Assembly: GCA_963843065.1 (NCBI GenBank) | Contig: CAWJKX010000044.1 | Span: 1-7,105 of the forward strand | Direction: 5' to 3' | Length of the DNA stretch: 7,105 bases | From: JAGVPT01 sp963843065 | GTDB lineage: Bacteria > Bacteroidota > Ignavibacteria > UBA10030 > UBA8401 | In this document: one piece after another, positions 5,897-7,105 of the stretch | How the letters are laid out: every line of letters begins with the position of its first letter | Numbering within the stretch: the first letter of the stretch is position 1 | The notes under the pieces: model-generated | The model's input: the letters and a program-made list of their open reading frames with translations, nothing else | Databases searched by the model: none | What the model was told of the DNA's origin: nothing | Made by a program: the position numbers and the translations under genes

Positions 5897-6013
5897 CGGT
5901 ATACGCTTATAACGTTGATACCCACATCGCGAAGTTTACCGCTACACCCCACATCAAAAGTTTGAATCAGCGGCACCATTCTTCAAAATTTTTTCGAATA
6001 ATATTATTCCCCC

Positions 6014-6018
6014 GGAGG
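6014..6018 (+). promoter_or_regulatory. Strong Shine-Dalgarno of gdhA
   Basis: GGAGG lies five bases before the ATG at 6024 and fixes the start. It excludes the upstream out-of-frame ATG at 5848, which has no such site. Confidence 0.85.
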
Positions 6019-6023
6019 TTTGT

Positions 6024-7105
6024 ATGTCAGAGTATGTAAAGGCCTTAATGGCTGATGTCAAAGCAAAAAATCCCAGCGAGCCGGAGTTTCACCAGGCGGT
6101 TCAGGAGGTTCTTGATTCCCTCAGCATCGTGCTGGAGAAGCATCCTGAGTATCGCAACGCAAAGATTCTAGAGAGAATTATTGAACCCGAACGGGTCATT
6201 ATGTTCCGCGTCCCGTGGACGGATGACCGCGGCACTATTCACGTGAACAGGGGATACCGCATCGAGATGAACAGCGCTATCGGTCCGTACAAAGGCGGAC
6301 TCCGTTTCCATCCTTCAGTCACGCTCGGCATTTTGAAGTTCCTCGCATTTGAGCAAGTGTTCAAAAATAGTTTGACGACCTTGCCGATGGGCGGAGGAAA
6401 AGGGGGATCGGATTTCGACCCGAAAGGGAAGAGCGATAATGAAGTCATGCATTTCTGCCAGAGCTTCATGACCGAATTGTCCCGCCACATCGGGCCCGAC
6501 ACGGACGTGCCGGCAGGAGACATCGGCGTCGGCGGACGGGAGATCGGATTTCTCTTCGGCCAGTACAAAAGATTACGCAATGAATTTACCGGAGTGTTGA
6601 CAGGGAAAGGCCTTAACTGGGGCGGCTCGCTCATACGTCCCGAAGCGACCGGCTACGGTGCGGTGTACTTTGCATCGGAAATGTTGTCGACAAAAGGACA
6701 AACGCTAGAAGGGAAAAAATGTCTTGTCTCCGGCAGCGGGAACGTTGCTCAATACACGGTAGAGAAAATAAATCAGCTCGGCGGGAAAGCGTTGACCTTG
6801 TCCGATTCAAACGGTTATATTTATGATGAAGAAGGGATTTCGAAAGAAAAACTGGCGTTCGTTATGGAACTGAAGAACGTGCGCCGCGGAAGGATCAAAG
6901 AGTACGCCGACAAGTATAAAAGTGCGGTGTTCACCCCAATCGACCCGAAAGCAAACCACAATTCGTTGTGGAATCACAAAGCCGATTGCGCTTTTCCGAG
7001 TGCGACGCAGAACGAGATTAATGCCAACGATGCACAGAACCTTCTGAAGAATAAAGTGTACGTCGTCGCCGAAGGTGCGAACATGCCGACAACGCTCGAC
7101 GGTGT
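6024..7105 (+). CDS. gdhA: Glutamate dehydrogenase, 3' end beyond the window
   Basis: Catalyses the reversible reductive amination of 2-oxoglutarate with ammonium to L-glutamate in the cytoplasm; hexameric enzymes of this type are usually NADP-dependent. The 360 residues present are uninterrupted and about 80% of a typical protein of roughly 447. Visible features are MNSAIGPYKGGLRF (Lys90 at the substrate site), LPMGGGKGGSDFDPKG with catalytic Lys126, DVPAGDIGVGGREIG (Asp166), GGSLIRPEATGYG, the dinucleotide-binding SGSGNVAQY (236-244), SDSNG (260-264), PSATQNE and AEGANMPTT (349-357). All are close to E. coli GdhA, so this is not the NAD-dependent GluD type. The missing part is the end of the coenzyme domain and the C-terminal helix. 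A sigma-54-like promoter lies about 130 bp upstream. pepT diverges from it, so peptide-derived amino nitrogen and glutamate metabolism share one control region. Confidence 0.97.
   Translation, partial: MSEYVKALMADVKAKNPSEPEFHQAVQEVLDSLSIVLEKHPEYRNAKILERIIEPERVIMFRVPWTDDRGTIHVNRGYRIEMNSAIGPYKGGLRFHPSVTLGILKFLAFEQVFKNSLTTLPMGGGKGGSDFDPKGKSDNEVMHFCQSFMTELSRHIGPDTDVPAGDIGVGGREIGFLFGQYKRLRNEFTGVLTGKGLNWGGSLIRPEATGYGAVYFASEMLSTKGQTLEGKKCLVSGSGNVAQYTVEKINQLGGKALTLSDSNGYIYDEEGISKEKLAFVMELKNVRRGRIKEYADKYKSAVFTPIDPKANHNSLWNHKADCAFPSATQNEINANDAQNLLKNKVYVVAEGANMPTTLDG

Noticed and set aside
5892..5920. Sigma-70 promoter TTGCAC with a -10 at 5908-5913 or 5915-5920
   Set aside because: The good -10 candidate is only 10 bp away and the one at 17 bp is a poor match; the sigma-54 reading explains the same bases better.
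5848..6039. 63-residue plus-strand frame before gdhA
   Set aside because: No ribosome binding site, no family resemblance; it overlaps both the sigma-54 element and the gdhA start out of frame.
6239..6634. 131-residue minus-strand frame inside gdhA
   Set aside because: Opposite a fully conserved gdhA segment; its openness reflects gdhA codon composition.
1..7105. CRISPR array, tRNA, rRNA, transposase or phage genes
   Set aside because: No regularly spaced repeats, cloverleaf-like segments or transposase/phage motifs were seen on either strand.

Overview
The window is ordinary-looking bacterial chromosome of roughly balanced base composition with strong purine-rich ribosome binding sites. 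No phage, plasmid, CRISPR, tRNA or rRNA signal was seen. The gene content (a DUF6799-type Met-rich secreted protein, an exported MsrA-MsrB fusion, a bacterial OPT peptide transporter, PepT and a hexameric-type glutamate dehydrogenase) fits the Bacteroidota/Ignavibacteriota/Chlorobi group best. That placement is an inference from protein flavour, not a proof.

Layout, left to right. Bases 1-85 may hold the last codons of an unidentified upstream gene. At 154-555 (+) is a small secreted protein in which about 29% of the mature residues are Met. At 659-1736 (+) is an exported MsrA-MsrB methionine sulfoxide reductase, split by a one-base frameshift near 1577. A gene-poor convergent spacer (1737-2162) carries nested inverted repeats, a short stretch resembling a heavy-metal RND pump, a dispersed-type palindromic repeat and probable terminators. 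On the minus strand, read right to left, come pepT (5508-4258) and an OPT-family oligopeptide transporter (4167-2163), the latter split by a second one-base frameshift near 3804. A 515-bp divergent spacer (5509-6023) holds a 15-bp inverted repeat in the pepT leader and a good sigma-54-like -24/-12 element upstream of gdhA. gdhA runs off the right edge (6024 to beyond 7105).

Two functional themes emerge. The left half is oxidant defence in the envelope: a Met-rich protein that could act as an oxidisable sink or a Cu(I) binder sits directly before an exported enzyme that repairs methionine sulfoxide. The arrangement resembles in logic the described MrpX/MsrP (YedY1) scavenging pair, but with different protein families. 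The right half is nitrogen and peptide metabolism: OPT imports short peptides, PepT cleaves N-terminal residues from tripeptides, and GdhA links ammonium and glutamate, probably under sigma-54 control.

Both frameshifts are single extra bases in otherwise fully conserved genes, and both fall inside six-base palindromes. Sequencing or consensus error is therefore at least as likely as real gene decay.
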